NCBI GenBank assembly: GCA_021464525.1
Contig: JADRCO010000517.1
Location: 1-31,954, forward strand
Source: Rhizophagus sp. LPA8_4_AMF
Lineage: Eukaryota > Glomeromycota > Glomeromycetes > Glomerales > Glomeraceae
Direction of reading: 5' to 3'
DNA length: 31,954 bases
In this document: piece by piece, positions 21,205 through 31,944 of the stretch
How positions within the stretch are numbered: the stretch's first letter is position 1
How the letters are laid out: every line of letters begins with the position of its first letter
The notes under the pieces: model-generated
Seen by the model: the letters and a program-made list of their open reading frames with translations, nothing else
The model's database searches: none
Told to the model about the DNA's origin: nothing
Position numbers and translations under genes: made by a program

Positions 21205-22234
21205 AATTAATCATCATCAATTTCTTATAAATACAGCGTTAATATATTAAATTTTTACATTAATATAAAAAAAAGCTAAGCATCCTTGTTTTGGAGAGAA
21301 TTTTTTAGTTTTATTTTTTTTAAGGTAAAGAAGAAAAGGATGAAAAAAATTTTTTTCGTTAAAAATAAATTTTATATAATATATCCCTTAATCATAAAAG
21401 GTTTGTGTTCAGACTTTTATAATTACATGCAGAGCAAAGGGCTTTCATTATTATAATGGGCACTCGGTTTTTTATCAAAAAATCGAAAAGGTAAACAAAG
21501 GAGATCAAAACTTAGAAATGATTTTCTGTTTGCATTTATATTTATTGAATTGTCATTAACGGAAAGAGTAGGAAAAGTAAATATATAACAAATAATATAA
21601 AAATTAATAAATTTATATTTACTATATAAAAAAAAAAATATCACCCAAACAAAAAAATATCACAAACAAAAAAATATCAAAAAATTTAATTTTTAATTTT
21701 TTTTTTTTTTTTTTTTTTTTTTCACGGGCGTAATAATCAATTATTTGGTCATAATTATGTTGAATGTTGATCAAATTATCCTTTTTAATTTATTCTTTTT
21801 ATTTTTATTATTTACCTTTAATTTAAACGTTCCATTTTTCTTTGATCTAACAAATACAAAAATCCTTATCAGAATTAGTTGAAAGCCTCCGGAATTTCGG
21901 CACCGATAATATTTCTGAATTTGGGTATTCTTTAGAATTTTCTTTTTGACATGTGACATTTGTGTTACCATTGAACAAGTTGAAATAGTAAATAAATGAA
22001 TGGATAATCTAAGAATATCTTTTATTGATTTTATAAATGTCAAATACGGTTTTCAAAATCCAGTTGTGTTGCTCAAAATGTTTAATCAATAATTAATATA
22101 CATACGTAAATATATGTATTTTTTTTTTCGGCTGAATTGGGACGGCAATATTGGGATATTTTACTATATTTTCTTTCTTACTCTCCCTTATTTTATGTCC
22201 TTTTATTTTTTATTATTAATGCCATCATCTTAAA
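21205..22234. other. Intergenic region between divergent Kelch and secreted-protein genes
   Basis: It separates the starts of two divergent genes and so probably carries both promoters. It contains a T run of about 26 bases (21697-21722) and repeated CAAACAAAAAAATATCA units (21640-21680). No gene is supported; short frames on the minus strand here lack any coding character. Confidence 0.5.
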
Positions 22235-23088
22235 ATGAAGTTCAAAGAGAAAACTTTTTTCTTAATATTTATTCTCTTTTCAATAATAATAACCCTTACG
22301 CTTTTAGTACAAGAAAATCCTAATGATGTATTACCAGAAAAAACAAAATATGATCAGAATCCAGTTTCAACTAATCATACAAAAGAAGATAAAGAACTTT
22401 CAAAGTATGAAAAAAAAAAAAATTATTTTATTAAAATATAGTTAAATATATTAATTAAATACATACATAAATACATATTTTATTATGCTTAAATTTTTAG
22501 GGAAGCAAATGTTTTAGAAAATACACAAAAATCACAAAGTCCTATTAAGCCAATTGAGACGAGACCTACTAATGATTCAGCATTTACCTATGTTCCTACT
22601 ACTACTATGAATAACTCTTCAACTATTAATGTGTAGGTTGAAAGAAAAGTTAATATTGTATATAATTATTCATAATTTCTCGAATTTTAATATTAATATT
22701 TAACAACTTTAATTTTAATTTTAGACATATTAACGCATCGTCTACAAATGGTGTAGCAATTGCTACTATTGATGATTCAAAAAATGTAACAATTGCTACT
22801 ATTGATGATTCAAAAAATGTCGCAACGATTGCTACCATTGATGATTCAAAAAATGTCGTAACGATTGCTACTATTGATAGTTCAAAGGATTCAAAAGATT
22901 CTTCTGAAGCAGTTGCTCCTGTTGATAATTCAAAAAATACAAACAATTCTTCTGAAGCAAACGCCGATATCGATAGTCCAAAAGATACAAACAATTCTTC
23001 AGAGATTGCTGATGTTGATAGTTCAAAGGATACAAAGAATTCTTCTGCAGAGAATAGTGATGATGATAATACCTCAAAGGAGTTGTAA
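22235..23088 (+). CDS. Small secreted-type protein with tandem IATIDDSKN repeats (3 exons, 221 aa)
   Basis: Exons 22235-22404, 22501-22632 and 22725-23088. Donors are GTATGA and GTAGGT, the acceptors are both TTTTAG, and the introns are 96 and 92 nt. The joined frame is open for 221 codons. The N-terminus (KFKEK, then hydrophobic residues 7-24) is a signal peptide or signal anchor. Residues 25-110 are hydrophilic and rich in Asn/Thr/Pro. From 113 come four units of about 12 residues (IATIDDSKN at 113, 124 and 136; IATIDSSK at 148), then three looser 13-14 residue units of the form VDxSKDTxNSSE, ending acidic. No cysteines and no enzymatic domain. The form fits a cell-wall or candidate effector protein of a mycorrhizal fungus, which is inference. 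I do not recognise a named family. Confidence 0.78.
22749..22895 (+). repeat. Minisatellite coding the IATIDDSKN units
   Basis: Four units of 33-36 nt share the core ATTGCTACTATTGATGATTC, with single-base variants and small in-frame length changes between units. Copy number may vary between strains. Confidence 0.85.
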
Positions 23089-23685
23089 CGATCATTGCTA
23101 TTTATAGTTGAAAAGATATAAATAATTATTCCATAACGATCGCTGTAATATTCCTCATATATAGAGTAATTAATAACAAAATTAATGGAAATTTTAGTAA
23201 CAAATTTTCATTTGATGTACATAATTACCATAAATAAATAAATAAACACGTTTTATATATTCAATATCGGATTGATAAATATAACTAGTTTCCATTTAGT
23301 GTAAACATGTTTTCGATATTGTTCGTCCAAGAATTTATTTTAAAAAATGGTAAAATAATTTAAACAACTCAAAAAAGTAAATGTTAATTTCTAATAACAT
23401 ATTGTACTTCTTCATCCTTTATTAATAACTTTCTTTTCTATCATTCTTTTTTATCAATAATGCTAGAAATAAATGTGTTTGTATCCAAGTTGATTACCAT
23501 ATAATACTTATTTTGCTAGTAAAGTCAATGATGATATGAAGGATGCTGGACCTTTCAGAGAATTACTGTAAATAAAGTTAATGGATTAGGCTTCGTGAAA
23601 TCAAAGTTGTTCGTAGTGTATTTCCCATTATTATGGCAATTTATAACGTTTTTGGAAGAAGTGCAGTATAAGATAATAAAAATTC
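23089..23685. other. Intergenic region between convergent genes
   Basis: It holds the 3' ends of two convergent genes. AAATAAATAAATAAAC near 23232 can serve as a polyadenylation signal for the plus-strand gene. Nothing else recognised. Confidence 0.5.
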
Positions 23686-24353
23686 TTAATCATAAAATAA
23701 TACAACTAGTTGTACTAGTAGAAAAATAGTGGTGGTGCTTCTTATTATATATGAAGGCGATTCTGCTATTGCTGCTGATGATGATGTACCTTTAGGTGTT
23801 TTTTGTAGTGGTAATGAAGACGATGTAGTTGTAGGTGATTGGAAAACAGGTGCTGTAGATGATGGAGATGATGGGAATACTGGTGGTGCTTTTTTAGGCG
23901 CAGGAGGGGAAGGAGGTGGTGGTGATTTAGGTGCAGGAGGGGGTGGAGGTGATGGTGTTTTAGGTACAGAGGGAGGAGGTGATGGTGGTTTATTAGATGA
24001 AGGCAATGATGGTCGTACTTTTCTAAGTGATGGTTCTTTAACAGCAGCAGTGGCTGATGGTGACGATTGTGAGAGTGTTGGTCCTTCAGAGATTGTAACT
24101 TGGCGGGATTGTAAGCGGTTCTGTAGTGACCTTACATTTGACTTTCTCCAACTCCTAAAAGTTATTAAACTACTGTTATTCATAAAATATATTCATATTT
24201 TTTTATAAAAATTCCTTACCTTGATGGTGAATTTCTTTTGACTAGTCCTAGTTTTTTAGAATTGACATATGAAGTTTTTTGAGCTGATATCAAAATTAAT
24301 AAAGCTGAAAAGATTATTATAAGTAAATGAATAATTTTCGTTTGAACTTTCAT
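23686..24353 (-). CDS. Secreted proline-rich protein with GPI-like C-terminus (2 exons, 200 aa)
   Basis: Exon 1 is 24353-24220 and exon 2 is 24154-23686. The 65-nt intron has donor GTAAGG and acceptor TTTTAG, and the joined frame is 200 codons. The first exon adds a clear signal peptide (MKVQTKIIHLLIIIFSALLI, cleavage near residue 24) that a single-exon reading misses. A dibasic KR at 39-40 is a possible Kex2 site. Residues 101-140 are proline-rich with PPSPPP and PPPPSPPAPKK runs, and 141-180 are Ser/Thr-rich (likely O-glycosylated). The last residues are hydrophobic (IFLLVQLVVLFY), like a GPI attachment signal. This fits an extensin-like cell-wall protein. The opposite strand is open as a glycine-rich frame, but only because of the repeat composition. 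Confidence 0.78.
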
Positions 24354-26638
24354 ATTTTTTGTGAAAAAAGAGAGATGAATTATTCAACGAGAATAATTAA
24401 AAGAAAAAATATATATATTTATATTATAGATATGTTTGTGACAAAATAATTACGTAAAAATTTTTTGGGAAATTTAGCAAAAAAGCGAAACCAAATTAGG
24501 GAATATAAAGTAATTTACTTATTCTCATTCTGGCCTAAAATCCTTAAAATGGTATAAGAAAATATTATATTGTTTTGTCAATTAAACGTGTACATTATTC
24601 ACGTTTTACAGACGTCAAAGTATTATGGTAACTACTTTATTAGGATGAATGTAACAAAACCTGTAGCGAGATGATCCAGTGATTGAAGTACGTGATATGT
24701 AATGCGTGGTGCACACTAACTTTATTAATTTTTAGATCAACATCCAGTTAATACATTAGATAATTCGCCTATGAATTTTAATATTGATATGCGCTTTGCG
24801 CGTATAAGAATCTTTTGAATTTATAACACTGTTCTCATCTCTGCAATCTGCAAAAATTATGTTGAGATTTCTTTCCCTTACAAACCTTATAATTCATACT
24901 TATTCGATTGACCTTTGTATTTCATTTGCTTTTTTTTCAATTGGCAGACACGTCGTAAATGAATATATTCAGGAAATATGCAATGCCTCGTTTTTTTTTC
25001 TTTGAAAACGCTAATAAACCATTTTTTTTTTTATAGATTTATTTTATTATTTTCGAAATGTGTATACATATGTACTAAATATTCGTAAAGTATTTAAAAA
25101 TATTTCCACAGAAGAAAATCAAAAAAAATCACAATTATGGGAGAATAAAATACAATCATTATAAAATAAAATTTAACTATGGGGATTAATATAGTAATCC
25201 TAATCTTTATTAATGAATTTATTTTATATGATACTATTTATAGTTTTAATGTATTATAGTCTTTTATAATAAAAGGATATAGAGACTACGATAAACGATT
25301 TCGTCTGCAGCATAAAAAATTAAATAGATCATAAAATAAAAGAATGAATGATTCAATGTTCCTTTGTACATGTAATCACAGCATAGTACAAAAATGATTT
25401 AGATATCAATATAAATTGATGACAATATATTTAAGATTACCGCTAAATCTAATAAATAAACTAGAGAATGGAACTGAAACCGTTGCTAAATCCGAAGCAG
25501 TAGTATATAAAAGATCAAGCGGCTATATCACTACTATATCATGGGTACTTTATCGACTCATGCTGCGAGGCGCGAGCGGGCGGACAACGGGAATTTTGTG
25601 TCATCATGTCTAGAGTTTTATAATCCTTCGCCTTATTCTGGATTAATTGTGAAAATTACTTTACTATTAATCAATCACACGAAATAAAGTTTTTTTTTTT
25701 ACGTCCAATGATCTTTTATTCTGTTTTGGGCTTCTTAATTTCATCTATCATAATATGTTCCTTTACTCATAGTAAATATCATCAATCAATTTATCTAATA
25801 ATTTCTTAATAATAATATCTTTTGATTTTTTAAAAATTACTTCCAAATCGTCACTTGTATTATCGATGCTAAGTTCTAAGTTTAAATGTTCTAACAAGGA
25901 AGTTCTTGTGCTAAATTTAACAATATAAATGAACAAAGTTCATTATCCTTATAAGTATTGCAATCATGAACATCTATGGAAAGGTTAATTAAGATTTTCT
26001 TTGAAAATTCCGACTGAAGCCAATGCTGAACATAGAGTTTGGTTCTGTAAGTCTAACGGATAATTTTTTTTTCGGATATCCGGATAATTGCAGTTTAAAT
26101 TTGACCCGGAATCCAGATAATAAATTTTTTTTTAAAAAAATTTTTTACCGATTTCCGATTTCTGGATCATAATAGTAGTGACGCAGCAATTTAGATGACC
26201 GAAAATCGAATTATAATTTTGTATAAATCTTATTTATAATTTTTGTGCTTTATTATACTTCATTTTATTTGCTTTTATATTTATTGTAATACATTTATTG
26301 TGTTAAAAAATTATTTACATTTTTAAAAAATTTAAAAATTGGTAACATAATTCAGGTAAAATTCATAATGCCGGCCGAAATTATAATTTAATTTAACCTG
26401 AATACACTTTATTTATTTAAAAATAAACATTTAACAAAACGGGGAGCTTCTACAGACCAAATACATTATCTTTTGTGGTTATCAATTTTTAATCGATTGA
26501 TTTTATTTTAATCACATCATTGCTGACTAATTAAATCTAACATTCCGATCTAATTCACACAATCCGATCATAATAATTATCAGTTATTAAGTTATTAATA
26601 AATATATTGATTATATTGATTAGTTATTAATAATTTTA
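24354..26638. other. Non-coding region with repeat pieces
   Basis: No gene is supported. It contains a short GC-rich patch at 25564-25590, a CCGGATA-rich block (26055-26168) and a small hairpin at 26350-26403 whose arms read ATTCAGGT...ACCTGAAT around a central GCCGGC. The remainder is AT-rich with long A or T runs. Confidence 0.5.
26055..26168. repeat. CCGGATA-rich block, copy 1
   Basis: Repeated words of the form CGGATA/ATCCGGATAA and CCAGATAA over about 110 bp, similar in word content to the block at 29196-29317. Probably the same degenerate repeat family. Confidence 0.5.
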
Positions 26639-26999
26639 TTATTTTAACGATCCATGGGTTTCTGATCCTAAAAGATGAAAGAAAAAGTTAAAAAAAATTA
26701 TAATTAGTAAATAGATATTTCGAAGAAAATCAGTATTCACCGTAGTACCGCAGTAATAAGAGCGTCATCTTAAAGAATGAAAAGAAAAAAATTAGTAAAT
26801 AAATAGAAAAAATATTTTAAATGAAAAAAGAAAATTGGCGCTTACTGTAGTACTGAAGCGCATCTCCTGATCCTTGAGTTCCTTTAATTAAATAAAAAAA
26901 AAATTATTTTAAAATGAAAAAAAATTGAGTTCTAATCCAAAAGACAAAATAAAAAAAAAATATTAATACCATAACATTATTTAATTTTAGATATTTCAT
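26639..26999 (-). CDS. Possible mini-exon gene (4 exons, about 40 aa) or decayed gene end
   Basis: On the minus strand, exon-like pieces at 26999-26970, 26881-26846, 26768-26741 and 26667-26639 are separated by gaps of 88, 77 and 73 nt with GT...AG ends (GTATTA, GTAAGC and GTGAAT donors). These gaps match the intron sizes of the surer genes. Joined, they read in one frame from MKYLKLNNVM through ELKDQEMRFSTT and MTLLLLRYYG to SETHGSLK and a stop. The second and third pieces, with their introns, look like diverged copies of each other (GTAGTACYGMAG in both). It could be a real small gene, the tail of a longer broken gene, or a tandem repeat that mimics splice sites. I do not recognise the product. 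Confidence 0.3.
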
Positions 27000-27184
27000 T
27001 GATTAAAGCTTATAGCATCGGATAAACTATATATTATTTATTATTGTTGTTAGTAGGAGGAGTTATTCATTTTGTAATAAACACTGCTATTAAAAGTAAT
27101 ATTATAATATCAGAAAAACATTTTATTAATTCATATTAAAAGTAGTATTACAATTATTAAGTGTATTTCCTTGTAAAAATTTTT

Positions 27185-27355
27185 AATAGTCTTCATATAT
27201 ATTATCGCCGTTTTCAAAATGGTTGATGCAGTTATGTTTGAATAAAAAAGAATGGATGAAAACCGGACGAATATTGGTATTTCGAATATTCAATCACAAA
27301 TAAACTGCCTCAACCATTTTGAAAACGGCTGTAAAATAAACTTATATAGACTATT
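27185..27355. mobile_element. MITE-like element with about 55-bp terminal inverted repeats
   Basis: The left arm (27185-27240) and the inverse of the right arm (27297-27355) share AATAGTCT at the tip and an identical core GCCGTTTTCAAAATGGTTGA, followed by a similar GCAGTTwTGTTTG stretch. The whole is 171 bp with no coding capacity, typical of a non-autonomous DNA transposon. No target-site duplication is certain. An open frame that crosses it (27252-27464) is not a gene. Confidence 0.75.
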
Positions 27356-29195
27356 GATAACCTTTTCTGTTATGGTCAGGTCGTGCTATAATATATTAGT
27401 ATACTATCACAAGAGTATGAGTGACGTGGGAGAGGAATTGCAATTACGGCAAAAATATAGGTGAGAATAACAATAAATACTTTGAGGATTTATTGAATTC
27501 TGTTTCGTTTCGTCTATAAATTGTAGAGTTAATACTTTGTTTCATAAAAAAAATCCAATGTGAATTTGAAACTTACCAGAAGATATTTTGATATTTCGAT
27601 ATTTTTGTATTTTTATTTTATATTTTTATTTTTCATATTTAAAAAAAAAATAAATAATACGTACAACTCCACATTTTCGTATTAAAAATTATTAAAACTG
27701 GCTTTTAAGGTGTTACGATAAAAGCTTAGATTGGCTTAGAGAATCTTTGAAAACAAGCAATCTCCCAATTGAATTTTTTTTTTCTGTTATTTTTATTTTT
27801 TTTTTGTCTTTATTCATGTTCATATTTATAATTGACTTGCTAAATATGTAAAAAGGAAATGTAAATTTTGTTTATGAATGTGTATGAGCATATAAAGCCA
27901 TATAGTACATATAATATGATAATAGAGCACATGTCTATAATATGTCGTAGTCCTGATTATGTTAGGTATAAGTCCATTCATTTATTCTTACGATTATTGT
28001 GATCATTGTTTAAAATGATCCAAAGTTTTCTTACTATTACGATAGATGTATTATATAAAACTGAATATATTTTTTGCTTTTCTTAACATTCAATATGTTA
28101 ACCACCGCGTGTCATTTGTAAAAGAACTTCAAATATTTTATACATTATATTTTTAATTTTCTAATGAAACAGTATAAATTACCATTATTTATTTATTTAT
28201 TTATTTTGTTTACATAAACATATCAATTTGTTCTTCAGTACATTATTATTTGGAGATTTTTATTTTATTTTTATTTTTGATAAATGCAATTACATTATGT
28301 ACAATAAACTATCACTAATGTAAAGTTACTATAGCAGCAATTACCTCACCCATTTAAGATTTTTAGTTGTAATTGAGTTTTGAGCATCAGATAATTCTAC
28401 CAGAATTGGTTAAATGATTTTAATTATAGCTAGTGCCTAGTGGCATACCTACTCAAATATTAATATTATTAATCTAACTCTAGAGTGTAAAACTGCAAGT
28501 ACAGGCACAAGAGTACAACATGATGTTCCAATATTAAGCTCAAGAATTATCATAGATTGGCATAATGATAATTATATGGTAAATTTTATTTTGTTAAGAA
28601 ATGAATTGTATTTTTATCTGTCACAAGGGTATGCATCTTGAATTAATGTAATGTTTAATCTTTTTACTACTATAAACCCTGTTGTATTATAATATTTGAG
28701 AAAACAAAAAAATAATATATAAAAAATTATTTATTCTTAAAGATTAATCAAACGATAAAATCATTCTCAGGTCAAAAGAACTGATTCATCAATTACTTGA
28801 ACATTCACATAGATAATCTATTAAGAGAGTTAAATTTAATAACAGTCATGGATTAATACTTTGTAAATTATGAACTATTAAATTATACTTTTTTTATATA
28901 TTCTCACAACTTGATTATAAAATAATAAAAAGAGTACTATAAATGAGTATAATAGTATAATTGATGAGGTACTTTTAAATGCATTTAAAATTAGATTTTT
29001 TCTTTTTTCTTTTTTTTTTTGAGAGAGAATTATTGAAATAACGAGCGACGATTTTATTACAATAATTATTGCGTTATATTTCACATTTAATTTTGCCAAT
29101 CATTTAAGAAAAATCCGCACGAGCTTTTATTGATTGAAAGTTTTTTTTTTATAGCCATAATTTAAAAAGAAAACAAAAAATTTATATATAAAAAT
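27356..29195. other. Non-coding region with weak traces of old coding sequence
   Basis: Mostly AT-rich. Between about 28430 and 28870 on the plus strand, short open pieces such as TGTRVQHDVPILSSRIII and KELIHQLLEHSHR look like fragments of a decayed protein gene, but no ATG, splice site or family could be fixed. A (TTTA)n stretch lies at about 28187-28206. Confidence 0.35.
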
Positions 29196-29317
29196 CTATC
29201 CGGATTTCGGTTTCTATCCGGATATATCCAGATTTTTATCCGAACTGGATAATCTGGATAAAAACCGGATAATTTTTTTAAATTTATCCGGATAATAATA
29301 GTTTCTATCCGGATCCA
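29196..29317. repeat. CCGGATA-rich block, copy 2
   Basis: At least six ATCCGGAT/ATCCGG words in both orientations over 120 bp, interspersed with AGATTATCCAG-like words. Same word family as 26055-26168. Confidence 0.6.
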
Positions 29318-29633
29318 AACACTAGCTGAACAAGTGATACTGTACATAAAAATCAAAAATTTGATTTTCTTACAATAATTAGTCCGGAGTGTAACGAAGG
29401 ACTATATAATTCTACGCAGGGGTTACACAAAGATCACATGACGATTTCCGGTTGTCCGCACGCGTGACGTTACATGTTTGTATTACATAAAATAATCTGT
29501 GCGACAATATACAACGAATAAAAAACTCCGGACTTCACAACGGTTTCCGTTTCCTAGTTATTAATTAATCCTAATAATTTTCTTTGAATTCATCATTTAT
29601 AATGGTTCAAATTTCAAATCCAATATTTTCTAA

Positions 29634-29775
29634 ATACCGTATACATCCAAAATTAAACCCCCTGAAAATAAGCACATCTTGCATTGCCAGAATTATGAAA
29701 ATTTTGCCTACATTATGCTGTTCCTGGCCGGAATTGCGGTCAAAGAAGGTGCTTAATTTTGGATGTATATGGTAT
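29634..29775. mobile_element. Short inverted-repeat element (MITE-like, 142 bp)
   Basis: The left arm ATACCGTATACATCCAAAAT (29634-29653, continuing TTAAACC) and the inverse of the right arm (29749-29775) agree except for three bases. The arm sequence, ending in TCCAAAATTAA, recalls pogo/Tc1-type ends, though the family is not certain. An 88-codon open frame crosses it and is an artefact. Confidence 0.65.
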
Positions 29776-30099
29776 ATCACAAGTAAGAATTCAACTTATA
29801 ATTCTTCATATAAATATATCATATTACATAATGGAAACCAAATGATGTGATGATGGGGATAAATTCCTATATAATCCATAGTATGGATTAATATAACCAA
29901 AATAATTTTTTTTTTTTGATTCTGTTGTGATGTAATAATTGAGAAATTCTGAAAATTTAAAATAAAATGATGAAGTTAAATTACAATTAGAATAAAAAAA
30001 TTTTAATAATTCAAAAATAGAATTAAAAAACCATTCGCTACCTGCATTACGACGAGTGTATAATGAAAATTATAAAATGACAAAATAATGATTGATTTA

Positions 30100-30590
30100 G
30101 TTAATGCCAAAGTATTATGTAATAACTAGGGAAACGGAACCTGGTATTAAGTTCAAAGTGATGAAATATCAATTTTAAATTAACTTCATTTTCAATAAAT
30201 ATTTTAATTAGGCAATAATAAAAAAAAAATCCTGTTAAATAAGTAAATGCTTTACTAATTTTAACCCAATTGTTAATAGAGAGACAAATGTTTTGTGTAT
30301 CTAAACGTTTGATAAAATATTAATGTATTTAAAGGAAATATATTATTATTCATATAATTTTGTTTTATCATGTTCATTTAATTTGTGTAAATAAATTTCA
30401 ATAAAGTGAAAGTTTTTAGAATGTTATTTGAAAACGGGTCTTCCCATAATAATAGAATTGCCATATGGCACAATAATCTATTAACTAAAATACATGAACG
30501 TATTAAATGTTGGAATGTCATCCAAAGGTATTGTATAATATCATTCGTTAATTCAGGCAAATCTCCTAAAGATACTTTTGAGCATGCCAA
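30100..30590 (-). pseudogene. Third F-box copy, 5' fragment with lost start codon
   Basis: The minus-strand frame 30590-30378 reads ACSKVSLGDLPELTNDI, then CILVNRLLCHMAILLLWEDP, clearly the F-box N-terminus of the gene at 8592. The codon aligned to its start is TTG rather than ATG, because ATGGCATG has become TTGGCATG. The frame ends after 70 codons, and decayed similarity continues to about 30100. It is a fragment without a matching 3' part in the window. Confidence 0.8.
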
Positions 30591-30599
30591 AGAAAGGAG

Positions 30600-31473
30600 A
30601 GTATCCGTTTTAAAATTATTAAATCTGATTTTTCGGAGCTATTATCAATTATGTTTCGATTAATGACATATATCAGATGTGGCCGATATATTTGTGGTGA
30701 TATGATGAAGCACCGTACTGATCAAAAATCCCGGGTATTTAGTATTAATCTACAAAATTTTTGAATATTCTATAAAACATTGCAGGAAATAATATTATAT
30801 TTGTTTATAACAATAATAATTTGGTTTTTTAAGCGCTCAATCTATCCTGCATCGTATATATGATACATTATACTTATCGTTTTATAAAAAAAAGATTTCA
30901 AGAAGGAAAGATAGAAAAAATGGGTAATAATGAAAAGGTGAATAAAGTACATGTGGACAACATCGAGAAAAAATAAAAATAAATTACATGACATGCAGCA
31001 GACTGTATTTAAATAACAAATCAATGAAATGCGTTTAATAAAGAGAGAGAGAAAAATTATGTTACAACCTAGGTTCATTGAGGATTCGATTGGTAGTAAG
31101 ATCATTATTTTACGATCAATATTGATAGAGTTATTTAATTATTTATGGTTTTACCGTGTTCACTATTTATATTTATCAGAGGGACAGTTTTTTTCGAGCA
31201 AGTGAAAACTTATTCATCACATGTTATTTGTCACCGGAAATCGCGTTAGTGCATAACTCCGTAATACGGGCCAAAAGTTACATGTCTGCCACTTTTTTTT
31301 GCCATGGTATCAGTTAATCACACGTCATAAATTACGCATTGTCATATAATCATGTTCATTAATAATTACTCGGCCGTGTATAATTATTTGTCAACATTAT
31401 TCATCTTAAATAAAAAAAAATAAAAAATAAGAATAAATATAAGTTGGTAGCAGCCAAACTGTATAAACACACT
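30600..31473. other. Region upstream of the CRN gene
   Basis: No gene is seen. It includes a stretch at 31215-31290 (CACATGTTATTTGTCACCGG, then a TTACATGTC word) that shares words with 29436-29480, and probably the CRN promoter. An A-rich run lies just before the start (31410-31430). Confidence 0.45.
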
Positions 31474-31854
31474 ATGTCAGATATCAAACTTAATTGTCTT
31501 ATTCGTGAAAATCTTCCTGAAGATGCTTTTGAAATTGAAATTGAAAAGTTTGAGTCTGTTTATTACTTAAAGGAAGTTATCATAAAGAAAATACCAAAAG
31601 AATTTACAGATTATGAAAACAGAAGCTTCAAAGACATCAAAGACAAATTCACTGATCCCGACTATCTCAAATTATGGAAAGTTAATATCTCTATCAATGA
31701 AAAGCTGAAGTTTGAGCAACTCAAGACTCATACATTGTCCATTAAAGAAATATTAGGTGGTGAAGAAATAATGAATATAAAGGATATTGATTATTATTTC
31801 TCTAATGATATGCTTCATTGTAAAGATTTCATTCATATTGTTACGTGGATATAG
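31474..31854 (+). CDS. Crinkler (CRN) family header domain protein, 126 aa, no C-terminal effector domain
   Basis: From the ATG at 31474 the protein begins MSDIKLNCLIRE, the hallmark start of Rhizophagus CRN proteins. It continues with LKLWKV at 65-70 (the position of the LxLFLAK-like word of oomycete Crinklers), LGGEEI at 94-99, and ends with the header's closing FIHIV followed by TWI and a stop. The header is a ubiquitin-like module thought to act in delivery or targeting. Complete CRNs continue with a nuclease- or NTPase-like C-terminal domain, which is absent. The stop (31852-31854) falls on the first bases of the right inverted-repeat arm, so the gene seems to have been cut there, unless an intron follows. 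An upstream TTG (31444) would add ten residues, but the ATG fits the family. Confidence 0.82.
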   Translation: MSDIKLNCLIRENLPEDAFEIEIEKFESVYYLKEVIIKKIPKEFTDYENRSFKDIKDKFTDPDYLKLWKVNISINEKLKFEQLKTHTLSIKEILGGEEIMNIKDIDYYFSNDMLHCKDFIHIVTWI

Positions 31855-31944
31855 GTTATGTGATTGATGATCAAATAATCATGTGACTGACGATCATGTT
31901 ACAAATGTTACGAATGTTTGATATGTTTAACATATTTAACATAT
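31851..31944 (-). repeat. Right arm of the 94-bp inverted repeat
   Basis: Reverse complement of 1-94 with two differences. It starts at the stop codon of the CRN gene and is followed by ten further bases to the end of the window. Read outward it contains GTGATTGATGATCA and GTGACTGACGATCA, two copies of one motif. Confidence 0.9.

Noticed and set aside
23729-24208. 159-codon plus-strand glycine-rich frame
   Set aside because: It is the antisense of the proline-rich gene: CCX codons read as GG-containing codons. The spliced minus-strand model with a signal peptide is far better supported.
25416-25613. 65-codon plus-strand frame with a GC-rich end
   Set aside because: No recognisable domain, no splice support and no relative in the window; the GC-rich patch alone is not evidence of coding.
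27252-27464. 70-codon plus-strand open frame
   Set aside because: It begins inside the MITE and crosses its right arm.
29584-29850. 88-codon plus-strand open frame
   Set aside because: It runs straight through a short inverted-repeat element and has no domain or splice support.
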